In this document: one piece after another, positions 36,701-45,096 of the stretch
How positions within the stretch are numbered: position 1 is the stretch's first letter
Layout of the letters: every line of letters starts with the position of its first letter
Origin: Kibdelosporangium banguiense
GTDB lineage: Bacteria; Actinomycetota; Actinomycetes; Mycobacteriales; Pseudonocardiaceae
DNA length: 64,000 bases
NCBI RefSeq assembly: GCF_017876405.1
Contig: NZ_JAGINW010000001.1
Location: 8,011,203 to 8,075,202 of the forward strand
Direction of reading: 5' to 3'
The notes under the pieces: generated by a model
What the model was told of the DNA's origin: nothing
What the model saw: only the letters and a program-made list of their open reading frames with translations
Databases searched by the model: none
Made by a program: the position numbers and the translations under genes

Positions 36701-39700
36701 CCACCCGACGCCGTCAGCGTTGGCCACGTTGCTGCGCAAGGAATTGTTCGGTTCGGCGCCGGCCATGACCGCGCCCGTCACACAGGCACTACCGGCCGAC
36801 GAGCCGATCGCGATCGTGGGGATGAGCTGCCGGTTCCCCGGCGGTGTCGAGTCACCGGAGGACCTGTGGGATCTGGTTGCCGCCGGACGGGACGCGGTCG
36901 CCGACTTTCCCACCGACCGTGGCTGGGACGCGGGGAAACGGCCCGACGGCGGGCCTACCATCGGCGGTTTCCTCTACGACGCCGCCGACTTCGACGCGGG
37001 CTTCTTCGGGATCTCGCCGCGTGAGGCGCTGGCGATGGACCCGCAGCAGCGGCTGTTGCTGGAGGGCTCCTGGGAGGTCTTCGAACGTGCCGGGATCGAC
37101 CCGGCCGCACTTCGCGGCGGCCCGGTGGGCTTCTACGTGGGCGCGATCCACAACGGTTACAGCGAGACCCTCGGCAGCGCCCGCGACAGCCTTGAAGGCC
37201 ACTTGGCGATCGGGACCATGAGCAGCGTCGCGTCCGGCCGGTTGGCGTACGCCTTCGGATTCGAGGGCCCGGCGATCACCATCGACACCGCGTGTTCCTC
37301 GTCGTTGGTCGCGGTGCACCTGGCGAGCCAGGCGCTACGGCAGGGCGAGTGCTCGCTGGCGGTGGCGGGCGGCGTCACGATCGCCGCGACCCAGGACATC
37401 TTCGTCGAGTTCGGCAAGCAGGGCGCGCTGGCCGCGGACGGGCGCTGCAAGGCGTTCTCGGCAGACGCCGACGGTTTCGGTTTCGCCGACGGAGTCGGTC
37501 TGGTGTTGCTGGAGCGGCTGTCCGACGCGCGCCGCAACGGCCACCAGGTACTGGCTGTGGTGCGTGGCTCGGCGGTCAACCAGGACGGGGCGTCCAACGG
37601 TCTCACCGCACCGAGCGGCCCGGCCCAGCAACGGGTGATCCGTCAGGCGTTGGCCAACGCCGGCGTGACCGCCGACGACGTCGACGCGGTGGAGGCGCAC
37701 GGGACCGGCACACGGCTCGGCGACCTGATCGAGGCCCAGGCGTTGTCGGCCGCGTACGGACAGGATCGGGCCGAACCTCTGCTGCTTGGCTCGGTCAAGT
37801 CCAACATCGGCCATGCCCAGGCCGCCGCCGGTGTGGCGGGTCTGATCAAGATGGTGCAGGCGCTCGGCCATGATGTTGTGCCGAGGACCCTGCACGCCGA
37901 CACTGCTCTGACCGATGTGGACTGGAGTTCGAACGGGCTGCGGCTGCTGGCAGATCCGGCCGAGTGGCCTGAGCGCGGACGGCCGCGGCGGGCGGGAGTG
38001 TCCTCGTTCGGGATCAGCGGCACCAACGCGCATTTGGTTGTGGAACAGGCACCGGTCGAAACACCGGACGAGTCGCCTGCGGCCGGACTCGTGCCTTGGG
38101 TCGTGTCCGCGCGGACTCCACAGGCGTTGGCCGCGCAAGTCGATCGCCTTCGTTCGTATGTGACAGCACGAGGCGAACTCAGCCCTGTGGACGTCGGGCA
38201 CACCTTGCTGACCGGTCGTTCCGCATTGGAACACCGGTCTGTGGTGATCGGTCAGGACCGAGACGAGTTGTTGGCCGGTGCGGGTGCGGTGACAGGTGTG
38301 GCGATGCCCTCGCCCCGCGTGGTTTTCGTGTTCCCGGGACAAGGCTCGCAGTGGACCGGGATGGCAGTCGACCTGTTGGCGTCGTCGCCGGTTTTCGCTG
38401 AGCGGATGCGGGAGTGCGCGGCTGCTATTCAGGCTGTTTCGGACATCGATGTGCTCGCGGCGTTGGCAGATGGGTCCGCGTTGGAGCGCATTGAGGTCGT
38501 GCAGCCGACTTTGTTCGCCGTCATGGTGTCGTTGGCGGGGCTGTGGGAGTCCTTCGGTGTCCGGCCGGCAGCGGTGATCGGTCATTCCCAGGGAGAGGTC
38601 GCTGCCGCCTGTGTGGTCGGTGCGTTGACGTTGGCCGATGCGGTCAAGATCGTGGTGACGCGCAGCCGGCTTTTCGCCGAGACGATGGTCGGCAAGGGCG
38701 CGGTGCTGGCGGTGGCGATGGCGGCCAAGCAGGTCGAGCCGATGCTCGCCCGGTGGGCCGGGCGGCTGTCGGTCGGCGGGATGAACGGGCCCACCTCGAC
38801 GGCTGTGGTGGGTGATCTGCCGGCGCTGGCGGAGTTCGCCGCCGAATGTGCCGCCGCCGGAGTGCGTACCAGGACCGTGCCGGGAACGGTCGCGTCCCAT
38901 TCGGCGCAGGTGGACCAGATCCGCGACCGGCTCGCAGCCGAACTGTCCGGGTTGTCGCCACGCGCGAGCGATGTGCCCTTCTACTCCACGGTCACCGCGA
39001 CGCTGATCGATACCACGGAGTTGGACGGCGAGTACTGGTTCAGCAACGGTCGGCAGCCGGTCGACTTCGAAGGCGCCGTGCGGGCTGCCATCGCCGACGG
39101 CCACAGCGTTTTTGTCGAGTCCAGTGCTCATCCGGTGCTGACCATGGGCATTCAGGAGATCTCACAGGACTTGGCCGTCGCGATCGGGACGCTACGCCGT
39201 GACGAGGGGGACGAGCGACGGTTCCTGACCTCGTTGGCAGAGGCATACGTACACGGCGTGGACGTCGACTGGGCACCGCTGTTCCCGGCTGGTGCGCGGT
39301 TTGTGGACCTGCCTACATATGCCTTCCAACGTGAGCGGTACTGGCCGGACGGGGCGAGGTCGGCCGACGTGCGTGCAGCCGGTCTGGACACCACGGACCA
39401 CCCCTTGCTGGGCGCGGCTGTCACACTTGCGGAGTCGGAAGGTTTGGTGTGCACGGGAAGGCTCTCACTGAGCACTCACCCCTGGCTCGCCGACCACATG
39501 GTCTCCGACATGATCCTGTTTCCTGGCACCGGTTTCGTCGAGCTTGCCATCCACGCGGGTGATCAAGTCGGCTGCGGCAGGCTGGCCGAGCTGACGTTGA
39601 CCGCGCCACTGGTCCTGCCCCCGCATGAAGCGATCCAGGTGCAGGTCACTGTCGGCGAACCGGACGACGCGGGCAGTCGGGCGGTGTCTGTCCACTCTCG

Positions 39701-42700
39701 GCTCAGTGACGATGGGCCGTGGACCCGGAACGCTTCGGGCCTCGTGACGGCCGACGAAGTACACGGCGTGGACCTTTTCCAGTGGCCGCCCAGCGGCGCC
39801 GAGCCGGTTGAGCTGGACGGGCTTTACGACCGGCTCGCCGAAGCCGGGATTGCGTATGGTCCCACCTTCCAAGGGCTGCGAGGCGCGTGGCGGCGGGGCG
39901 AGAGTGATCTGTTCGCCGAGGTGCACCTGCCGGCAACAGTGCGCGACGCCGGTCGATTCGGCCTGCATCCAGCCGCTTTGGACGCGAGCCTGCACGCCCT
40001 GGGGCTCACCGGCACCGACCGGGGCACGTTGCTGCCGTTTGAATGGGCCGGAGTATCCCTGCACGCCACCGGAGCCTCAGTCCTCCGCGTCCGGCTGACG
40101 GCCGCGGGCGCCGGCACTTTCTCTTTGGACATCGCGGATGGCACCGGATCACCGGTCGCTTCTGTGGAATCCTTGGCATTCCGGCCAATGTCGAGCGTAC
40201 GGTCCGAGTCGTTGTATTGGACACAGTGGACGCCCGCGCCGCAGAGCAGGCCTGCCGCCGATGTGGAGTTCACTGAGGACTTCGCGGATGCCGCGGATGC
40301 GCTCCGGCTGATCCAGGCGCGGCTGGCCGATCAGGACTCCGGCACACGCCTGGTGTTCGTCACCCGGGGAGCGATTTCCGTCCGGCCTGGTGAGGACGTG
40401 CCAGACCTGCGCCGGGCGCCGGTCTGGGGGCTGGTCCGGTCGGCGCAGTCGGAGAACCCGGACCGGTTCGGGCTGGTGGACATCCTCGACGGGGAACTGC
40501 CTGCCGACGCGATCGCCGCAGCCATGGGAGCAGGCGAAGCGCAACTTGCTGTGCGCGACGGAGAGTTGCTCGCTCCCCGCCTGACGCGGGTGACCGACGC
40601 CGACAGCCTGTTGCCGCCAGCCGGGCAGGGAACTTGGCGTCTGCATGTCGGTTCGGGCGCCCTGGACGAGATGGCATTGCTGGCCACGCCCGAGGCAGAA
40701 CGACCACTCGGCGACGGCGAGGTTCGAGTCGAGGTCCGGGCGGCCGGGCTGAACTTCCGGGATGTTGCCGTCGCGCTGGGCATGGTGCCTGAGGGTGACC
40801 GTGCGATCGGTGGCGAGGCGGCCGGCGTGGTCGCCGAGGTGGGCCCGGGGGTGTCCGGCCTGGCACCTGGGGACGCCGTGATGGGCCTGTTCAGCGGTGC
40901 CTTCGGACCGGTCGCGGTCACCGACCACCGGCTGCTGGCACCGATGCCGCAAGGTTGGTCGTTCACCCAGGCGGCTGGTGTGCCGATCGCCTTCCTGACC
41001 GCCTACCACGCGCTGGCCGGTCTCGCGAACGTCCAAGAAGGACAGTCGGTGCTGGTGCACGCCGGGGCCGGTGGGGTGGGCATGGCGGCCGTGCAGGTGG
41101 CACGGCATCTCGGCGCGGACGTGTACGCCACCGCGAGCCCCGGCAAATGGGCCGCTCTGCGGTCGTTGGGTCTGAGCGGGGACCGGATCGCGTCCTCCCG
41201 GGACCTCGGCTTCGAAGCCAAGTTCACAGGCGGCATGGACGTCGTGCTGAACTCCCTCGCACGGGAGTTCGTGGACGCATCGCTGCGGCTGCTCGCCGAC
41301 GGCGGCCGGTTGCTGGAGATGGGCAAGACCGACATCCGGGACGCCGCGCAGGTCGCCATCGATCACCCCGGGGTCGTCTACCAGGCGTTCGACCTGGCCG
41401 ACCCAGGCCCGGACCGCATCCAGCAGATGCTGTGCGAGGTACTCGCCCTGTTCGAGCAGGGACGGCTGCGGCCGTTGCCCACCAAGGCCTGGGACGTCCG
41501 GCAGGCCCGGGACGCGTTCCGCTTCATGGCACAGGCGCGGCACGTGGGCAAGGTCGTGCTCACGATGCCCGCTCCGCTCGACCCGGCCGGAACAGTGCTG
41601 ATCACCGGCGGCACCGGCACCCTGGGCCGGTTGGTGGCCAAGCATCTCGTGGCCGAACACGGGATTCGGCACCTGGTGCTGACCACAAGACGCGAGGACA
41701 TCCCACCGGTTGACGACCTTGCCGCAGAGGTAACCGTGGCCAAGTGCGATGTCGGTGACCGTGACTCACTTGCCCGCCTGATCGCACAAATTCCTGCCGA
41801 CCGGCCGTTGACCGCAGTCGTGCACGCGGCCGGTGTACTGGACGACGGCGTGATCGAGTCGCTGACCGAAGAGCGGCTGGACGCGGTGGCGCGCCCCAAG
41901 TCCGACGCTGCCTGGCACCTGCACGAACTGACCCGGGACATGAATCTCGCCGCGTTCGTCCTGTTCTCCTCCAGCGCCGGTGTCCTGGGTTCCCCGGGAC
42001 AGGGCAACTACGCCGCGGCCAACACGTTCCTCGACGCCCTTGCAGCCCATCGGCGGGCGCTGGGACTGCCCGCAGTGTCGCTGGCCTGGGGCCTGTGGGA
42101 GGACCAGAGCGGGATGTCCGCCACTGCCGACCGCACCCGGCTGTCGCGCAACGGTCTCAACGCGTTGTCCGCCGAAGAGGGACTGGCGCTGTTCGACGCC
42201 GGGCTGGCGGCCGGCCTTCCGGCCGTGGTTCCGGCGAAACTCAAGTCCCGGGCACGAGTTCGCCGCCGCACGGCTCGTACTACGGCGTCTGATGTGGACG
42301 GACTGCGTCGCGGGCTGGCAGGTATGTCGGCCGCCGATCAGGAAAAGATGTTGGTGACGCTCGTACGTGGGCACGCGGCCGCCGTGCTGGGCCATGCCGA
42401 CCCGGCGGCAGTGGACCCGGAGCGGCCGTTCCTCCAGGCGGGCTTCGACTCGTTGACCGCGATGGAGTTGCGTAACAGCCTCAACGCGGCGACCGGTCTT
42501 CGCCTGCCGACCAGCGCGGTGTTCGACCACACCAGCCCGGCCGGCCTGGCCAGGCATCTGCGGACCGCGCTGGGCACGGATACGCGGGCCCCGGCCGACA
42601 CCCTGAGCCTGATGTTCCGGCAGGCCGTCACGGACGGGAAGATGCAGGCGGGGTTGGCCCTGTTGCAGGCCGCGGGTGAGCTGAGGCCCGTGTTCGCGTC

Positions 42701-43481
42701 GCCGGACGAAGCGGACCAGCTGCCTCAAGCGGTGTCGCTGGCCAGCGGTACAAACGGGCCGGGTCTGCTCTGTTTCCCTTCGCCGATGGTGATGGGCGGC
42801 ATCCAGCAGTTCGCACGTCTGGCCACGCATTGGCGAGGCGTGCGGGAGGTCTCCGCACTCCCGGTCCCTGGTTTCGTTGACGGGCAAAGGCTGCCGGAAT
42901 CGGTAGGCGCACTCGTCGACGTCCTCGCCGACGCGACCCTGAAGCAGTCAGACCCCAGCGGGCAGGTGCTTGTGGGTTACTCCTGGGGCGGCGTGCTCGC
43001 TCTCGCCACCGCGAACGAGTTGGAGCGACGGGGAAACGGCCCCGCAGCGGTCGTACTGCTCGACACCTACCGGGCCGGTCTCGCGGAGACCGCGGGTCTC
43101 TTCGAGCAGGTGCTGCACGGGATGTTGGACCGTGAGGATCTGTTCGGCCCGTTCACCGGCACCCGGTTGTCGGCGATGGGCAAGTACCTCCGGCTGTTCG
43201 ACGGATACACACTGCCCGAGGTCGCCGCGCCCGTGCTGTTCGTCCGGGCGACCGGGTCCGGCGGGCTGACGTGCCCATGGCCTGCGGTGGTGGACGTGTC
43301 CGGTGACCACTTCACCCTGGTGCAGCACCAGGCAGGCGAAACCGCACAAGCGATCGAGGGGTGGCTGGAGTCCACCAGGTTGGGAGAAACCCATGCGAGT
43401 GCTATTCACGACGTTGGCGGCGAACGCGCACCTGTACAACCTGGTGCCGATGGCGTGGGCGCTGCGCGCGGCCGGCCATGA
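30744..43481 (+). CDS. Type I modular polyketide synthase: extension modules 4-5 and thioesterase
   Basis: 4245 residues from GTG 30744, behind CAGGAG; the encoded N-terminus (DNEQKLRDYLKRVITDL) is the usual coiled-coil docking element. A longer upstream reading overlaps the previous gene and is rejected. Module 4: KS 34-459 (Cys206), AT 550-836 (GHSIGE and HAFH: malonyl), DH 909-1172 (His941, Asp1102), ER 1343-1650, KR 1655-1832 (LSD, B type), ACP 1926-2000. Module 5: KS 2019-2434 (Cys2184), AT 2527-2813 (VVQP, GHSQGE, VASH: probably methylmalonyl, ethylmalonyl possible), DH 2886-3152 (His2918, Asp3080), ER 3296-3600 (Val where module 4 has Tyr, suggesting a 2R-methyl product), KR 3614-3795 (LDD), ACP 3866-3945. 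TE 3997-4215 has Ser4080 in GYSWGG, Asp4107 and His4189. Both modules are fully reducing. The last 89 nt overlap the glycosyltransferase gene and code for a tail without TE character. Confidence 0.95.
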   Translation: MDNEQKLRDYLKRVITDLQHTRGRLREVESAAHEPIAIVAMSCRLPGAVATPADLWRLVVNGTDAISEFPTDRGWDLEALYDPDPDHTGTSYTRHGGFLHDAALFDPSLFGVSPREALSMDPQQRLLLETAWESFENAGIDPFSLRGSRAGVFTGVMYQDYGSRLYRIPDGFEGLLNVGSSPSVVSGRVSYTFGLEGPAVTVDTACSSSLTALHLACQSLRRQECSLALAGGVAVMATPGTFIDFSRQRGLSPDGRCKAFAAAADGTGFSEGVGVLLLERLSDAVNNGHQVLAVVRGSAVNQDGASSRLTAPSGPAQQRVIRQALADAGRTAAEIDVVEAHGTGTTLGDPIEAQALLATYGQDRADPLWLGSIKSNIGHTQAAAGVTGVIKMVLAMRHGIMPRTLHVDQPSPQIDWSAGAVELLIEQRPWDKDNAPRRAAVSSFGASGTNAHVILEEAPQPAVEEPGERAAGPVPCLLSAHSAEALRAQAQRLLTHLSDNPDLEVLDVGNSLAGRAALTERAVLIADDRVGLADALTTLDSEILGSVAESGLVAFLFSGQGSQRIGMGQQLYEAFPVFAEAWDAACAGLDPSLRNVVKDDVAALDQTAFAQQALFALEVALFRLVESWGLRPDLLLGHSIGEIAAAHAAGVLSLADACALVSARGRLMQRLPEGGAMIAIRASEDEIQALLDERIGIAAVNGPQSVVLSGEQDAITAMESLWRERGREVKRLRVSHAFHSARMEPMLAEFGRVVAGLSFQPPRIRIVSTVTGQIIGDELCTPEYWVRQVRDTVRFADGMRSLAELGARSFVELGPDGVLAAMGQDCLEGVDAVLVPTLRGDRPEGRTVATALAKLHVRGVAVDWAGYFAGTGARRVELPTYAFQRKRYWLDAPRDTGDIAGAGLRSAEHPLLAAAVELAGADGLLLTGKLSLRSHPWLGDHVVHDKVLVPGTALLDLAIRAGDRVGCGRITELTLHAPMVLTTTGGIELQLRVGEPDSTGCRSVDIHSRDDSEWTHNAGGVLAAEDTSASFDLKHWPPAEAVALDVDGHYDRLTETGLCYGPVFRGLQAAWRRGDEIFAEVGLPASERPESVHFGLHPALLDAALHTIGLGPLGDSGLAQLPFAWNDVSLYATGASTIRVRVTPAGPGAVTIQVADSTGAPVASIGSLAVRPVGALQTRSDHLYRVDWAEVQAGSPVRTAELSACDEVVPDVALVMCSAELGLPDSGRDAARRALDLVQQWLTDERFTASRLAFVTRGAVAVAAGDDVPDLTHAPVWGLLRSAQSEHPDRFVLVDVDDQPESMRVLPEVFATGEPQLAVRAGVGYAPRLTRVAASERRGNWRLDVSAERTLDGLKVVAAPEAERPLGEGEVRVAIRAAGLNFRDVLLALGMYPGEAAIGSEGAGVVVETGPGVAGHKPGDQVFGLFQGAFGTLAVTDQRYLAPIPAGWTFEQAASVPLVFLTAYYGLRDLGNVQPGDRVLVHAAAGGVGMAAVQLVSHFGAEVFGTASPGKWAAAGLAEDRIASSRTSDFETKFAGGVDVVLNCLAREFVDASLRLLSPGGRFVEMGKTDIRAANDVAETYNGVSYRAFDLFEAGPDRIGEMLAEIIKGFATGALQPLPVRTWDIREAGAAFRFVAQAQHVGKVVLTVPRPMDADGTVLITGGTGALGALLARHLVTEHGVRHLVLASRRGEATELCAELTVLGATVTTAACDISDRMALAELLAAIPAEHPLTAVVHAAGVLSDATISALTPAQLDEVLRPKLDAAWHLHELTEHLDLAQFVLFSSAAGVLGGPGQGNYAAGNAFLDALAQHRRARGLPGVSLAWGFWAQDGGMAGQVDARDRPRMTRSGVAGLSEQEGLALFDAALGADEAALVPVRFDFTAMRSAPPLLRRLVRARTRRVVEDEARTQPAADLAGLSVSEQDSAMLDLVRRHAAMVLGFGSAAEIDDSRAFRELGFDSLTSVELRNRLGTVTGLRLSATLVFDHPTPSALATLLRKELFGSAPAMTAPVTQALPADEPIAIVGMSCRFPGGVESPEDLWDLVAAGRDAVADFPTDRGWDAGKRPDGGPTIGGFLYDAADFDAGFFGISPREALAMDPQQRLLLEGSWEVFERAGIDPAALRGGPVGFYVGAIHNGYSETLGSARDSLEGHLAIGTMSSVASGRLAYAFGFEGPAITIDTACSSSLVAVHLASQALRQGECSLAVAGGVTIAATQDIFVEFGKQGALAADGRCKAFSADADGFGFADGVGLVLLERLSDARRNGHQVLAVVRGSAVNQDGASNGLTAPSGPAQQRVIRQALANAGVTADDVDAVEAHGTGTRLGDLIEAQALSAAYGQDRAEPLLLGSVKSNIGHAQAAAGVAGLIKMVQALGHDVVPRTLHADTALTDVDWSSNGLRLLADPAEWPERGRPRRAGVSSFGISGTNAHLVVEQAPVETPDESPAAGLVPWVVSARTPQALAAQVDRLRSYVTARGELSPVDVGHTLLTGRSALEHRSVVIGQDRDELLAGAGAVTGVAMPSPRVVFVFPGQGSQWTGMAVDLLASSPVFAERMRECAAAIQAVSDIDVLAALADGSALERIEVVQPTLFAVMVSLAGLWESFGVRPAAVIGHSQGEVAAACVVGALTLADAVKIVVTRSRLFAETMVGKGAVLAVAMAAKQVEPMLARWAGRLSVGGMNGPTSTAVVGDLPALAEFAAECAAAGVRTRTVPGTVASHSAQVDQIRDRLAAELSGLSPRASDVPFYSTVTATLIDTTELDGEYWFSNGRQPVDFEGAVRAAIADGHSVFVESSAHPVLTMGIQEISQDLAVAIGTLRRDEGDERRFLTSLAEAYVHGVDVDWAPLFPAGARFVDLPTYAFQRERYWPDGARSADVRAAGLDTTDHPLLGAAVTLAESEGLVCTGRLSLSTHPWLADHMVSDMILFPGTGFVELAIHAGDQVGCGRLAELTLTAPLVLPPHEAIQVQVTVGEPDDAGSRAVSVHSRLSDDGPWTRNASGLVTADEVHGVDLFQWPPSGAEPVELDGLYDRLAEAGIAYGPTFQGLRGAWRRGESDLFAEVHLPATVRDAGRFGLHPAALDASLHALGLTGTDRGTLLPFEWAGVSLHATGASVLRVRLTAAGAGTFSLDIADGTGSPVASVESLAFRPMSSVRSESLYWTQWTPAPQSRPAADVEFTEDFADAADALRLIQARLADQDSGTRLVFVTRGAISVRPGEDVPDLRRAPVWGLVRSAQSENPDRFGLVDILDGELPADAIAAAMGAGEAQLAVRDGELLAPRLTRVTDADSLLPPAGQGTWRLHVGSGALDEMALLATPEAERPLGDGEVRVEVRAAGLNFRDVAVALGMVPEGDRAIGGEAAGVVAEVGPGVSGLAPGDAVMGLFSGAFGPVAVTDHRLLAPMPQGWSFTQAAGVPIAFLTAYHALAGLANVQEGQSVLVHAGAGGVGMAAVQVARHLGADVYATASPGKWAALRSLGLSGDRIASSRDLGFEAKFTGGMDVVLNSLAREFVDASLRLLADGGRLLEMGKTDIRDAAQVAIDHPGVVYQAFDLADPGPDRIQQMLCEVLALFEQGRLRPLPTKAWDVRQARDAFRFMAQARHVGKVVLTMPAPLDPAGTVLITGGTGTLGRLVAKHLVAEHGIRHLVLTTRREDIPPVDDLAAEVTVAKCDVGDRDSLARLIAQIPADRPLTAVVHAAGVLDDGVIESLTEERLDAVARPKSDAAWHLHELTRDMNLAAFVLFSSSAGVLGSPGQGNYAAANTFLDALAAHRRALGLPAVSLAWGLWEDQSGMSATADRTRLSRNGLNALSAEEGLALFDAGLAAGLPAVVPAKLKSRARVRRRTARTTASDVDGLRRGLAGMSAADQEKMLVTLVRGHAAAVLGHADPAAVDPERPFLQAGFDSLTAMELRNSLNAATGLRLPTSAVFDHTSPAGLARHLRTALGTDTRAPADTLSLMFRQAVTDGKMQAGLALLQAAGELRPVFASPDEADQLPQAVSLASGTNGPGLLCFPSPMVMGGIQQFARLATHWRGVREVSALPVPGFVDGQRLPESVGALVDVLADATLKQSDPSGQVLVGYSWGGVLALATANELERRGNGPAAVVLLDTYRAGLAETAGLFEQVLHGMLDREDLFGPFTGTRLSAMGKYLRLFDGYTLPEVAAPVLFVRATGSGGLTCPWPAVVDVSGDHFTLVQHQAGETAQAIEGWLESTRLGETHASAIHDVGGERAPVQPGADGVGAARGRP

Positions 43482-44643
43482 CGTCCGCGTCGCCGCCCAG
43501 CCGGACCTCACCGACGCGATCGTCCAGGCCGGATTGACCGCGGTCCCGGTCGGCAAGGCGCTGGACCTGGCCGAACTGAGCCGTCAGGCCCAGCGACGCC
43601 CGGCCGAGACGACCGTGTTCGGCTCCCAGTTCGACATCACCGAGACCAGACCGGAGGTGCTCACCCTGGACTACGTGCAGGGCGTGTTCACCACCTGGTG
43701 CTCGATCGGGCTCGAGCGGCTGGCGGGCGAGGCCGTGCTGGACGATGTCGTCGCGTTCGCCCGGTCCTGGCGACCGGACCTGGTGATCTGGGACGCGCTG
43801 ACCTACATGGGGCCGATCGCGGCGCGGGCCAGCGGCGCGGCGCACGCCCGGATGCTGTTCGGCTTGGACCACTGGGCCCGGATGCGTGAGCGGTTCCGGA
43901 GCCTGGCTGGTCCGGGAGATTCGGACCCGATGGCGGAATGGCTGACGGGCAAGCTCGCGCGCTTCGGCTGTGACTTCGACGAGGAACTTGTCCTCGGGCA
44001 GCGCACCATTGACCCGTTGCCGTCGTGGATGCGGTTCCCGACCAACACGGACTACCTCACGGTCCGGCACGTGCCCTACAACGGTGCTTCAGTTGTCCCG
44101 CAATGGTTGTCCGAGTCGCCCACACGGGCACGAGTCTGCGTGACCCTGGGTGTATCCAGGCGCGATCTGTGGGGTTCCGACCGGTTCTCGGTCAACGACC
44201 TGTTCGAAGCCGTGGCAGATCTGGACATCGAAGTGATCGCGACACTGACCGCGCAACAGTGTGCGGCGGCGTCGAAGGTGCCGGACAACGTGCGGCTGTT
44301 CGACTTCGTGCCGTTGGACGCGTTGCTGCCCTCGTGTGCTGCCGTGGTGCACCACGGAGGCGCGGGCACTACCGGCAACGCGGTTGTGCACGGCGTTCCG
44401 CAATTGGTCATCCCCGGCAACATGTGGGACAAGGCCGGGCTGGCGCAACTGCTCGCGGATCAGGGCGCCGCGCTGGTGATGGAGCACGAGCAGATCACCG
44501 CGAGCGCTCTGCGTGCGCAGTTGCTGCGGCTGATCGAGGAGCCCTCGTTCACCGCGGACGCCGACAAGCTTCGCACCCAGATGCGGGAGGCGCCCAGCCC
44601 ACAGGACATCGTGCCGGCCCTGGAACGACTGGCCCGGAGCTGA
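43393..44643 (+). CDS. Macrolide-type glycosyltransferase (GT1, DesVII/EryCIII-like)
   Basis: 416 residues with the GT-B layout of antibiotic glycosyltransferases: N-terminal acceptor domain starting RVLFTTLAANAHLYNLVPM and a C-terminal nucleotide-sugar domain with HHGGAGTTGNAVVHGVPQL. It most resembles the activator-dependent family (DesVII, EryCIII, TylM2), judged from the ETRPEVL segment and overall length. The start is ATG 43393 after TGGGAGAAACCC, lying 89 nt inside the 3' end of the PKS gene, so co-translation is likely. Expected role: transfer of an activated deoxysugar to a hydroxyl of the polyketide, most simply the C9 hydroxyl set by module 2. No deoxysugar genes and no DesVIII-type P450-like helper occur in the window, so sugar supply must come from elsewhere or the enzyme is helper-independent. 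Confidence 0.87.
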   Translation: MRVLFTTLAANAHLYNLVPMAWALRAAGHDVRVAAQPDLTDAIVQAGLTAVPVGKALDLAELSRQAQRRPAETTVFGSQFDITETRPEVLTLDYVQGVFTTWCSIGLERLAGEAVLDDVVAFARSWRPDLVIWDALTYMGPIAARASGAAHARMLFGLDHWARMRERFRSLAGPGDSDPMAEWLTGKLARFGCDFDEELVLGQRTIDPLPSWMRFPTNTDYLTVRHVPYNGASVVPQWLSESPTRARVCVTLGVSRRDLWGSDRFSVNDLFEAVADLDIEVIATLTAQQCAAASKVPDNVRLFDFVPLDALLPSCAAVVHHGGAGTTGNAVVHGVPQLVIPGNMWDKAGLAQLLADQGAALVMEHEQITASALRAQLLRLIEEPSFTADADKLRTQMREAPSPQDIVPALERLARS

Positions 44644-45096
44644 CTACCGGGCATCCAGGACCGAAGGTGCCTGCTCGGCGGCGGACACACCCCAGAACAG
44701 GGGAGTGGCGTCGTCGAGCAGGAGCGCCGCCGACCACCGCGGCTCCAGCACCAGCACGTCGGGATCGTCCTGTGGATCGACCAGCCACTGTGGACAGCAG
44801 AACAGAACGACGAGCAGATCTTCTTCTATGGTCTGTGGTATCGCGCTGGGGTCGGTGACGAGAGCGACAGTCACGTTGGCCACCAACGGGCGGTGTATTC
44901 GTAACGACAGCAGGCCGGGGCGCGTGCCTCGGTTCGACACGGTGAAGTCGAGACTGTGGTCCATCGCGCGGGCTTCGTGCAGCCATCGCACCAGGTTGTT
45001 GTGCCACAACGGCACTGAGCCTGTTTCGAACCTCGCCGTGGAATCCTCCGTGGACATAGGCGCGGACAGTAGTGCCAGCATGTAGTCGCGGATCAT
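44644..45096 (-). CDS. Small protein of unknown function coupled to the N-oxygenase gene
   Basis: 150 residues, no signal peptide or membrane segment; the middle looks beta-rich (SLDFTVSNRG, LLSLRIHRPL, VTVALVTDP). I do not recognise a family. The ATG at 45096 shares an ATGA overlap with the stop of the AurF-like gene, and AGGGGG upstream serves as ribosome-binding site, so the two proteins are made together. Its stop codon directly abuts the glycosyltransferase stop on the other strand with no gap. The tight coupling suggests a partner or carrier for the diiron enzyme; this is inference from position. Confidence 0.7.
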   Translation of the reverse strand: MIRDYMLALLSAPMSTEDSTARFETGSVPLWHNNLVRWLHEARAMDHSLDFTVSNRGTRPGLLSLRIHRPLVANVTVALVTDPSAIPQTIEEDLLVVLFCCPQWLVDPQDDPDVLVLEPRWSAALLLDDATPLFWGVSAAEQAPSVLDAR

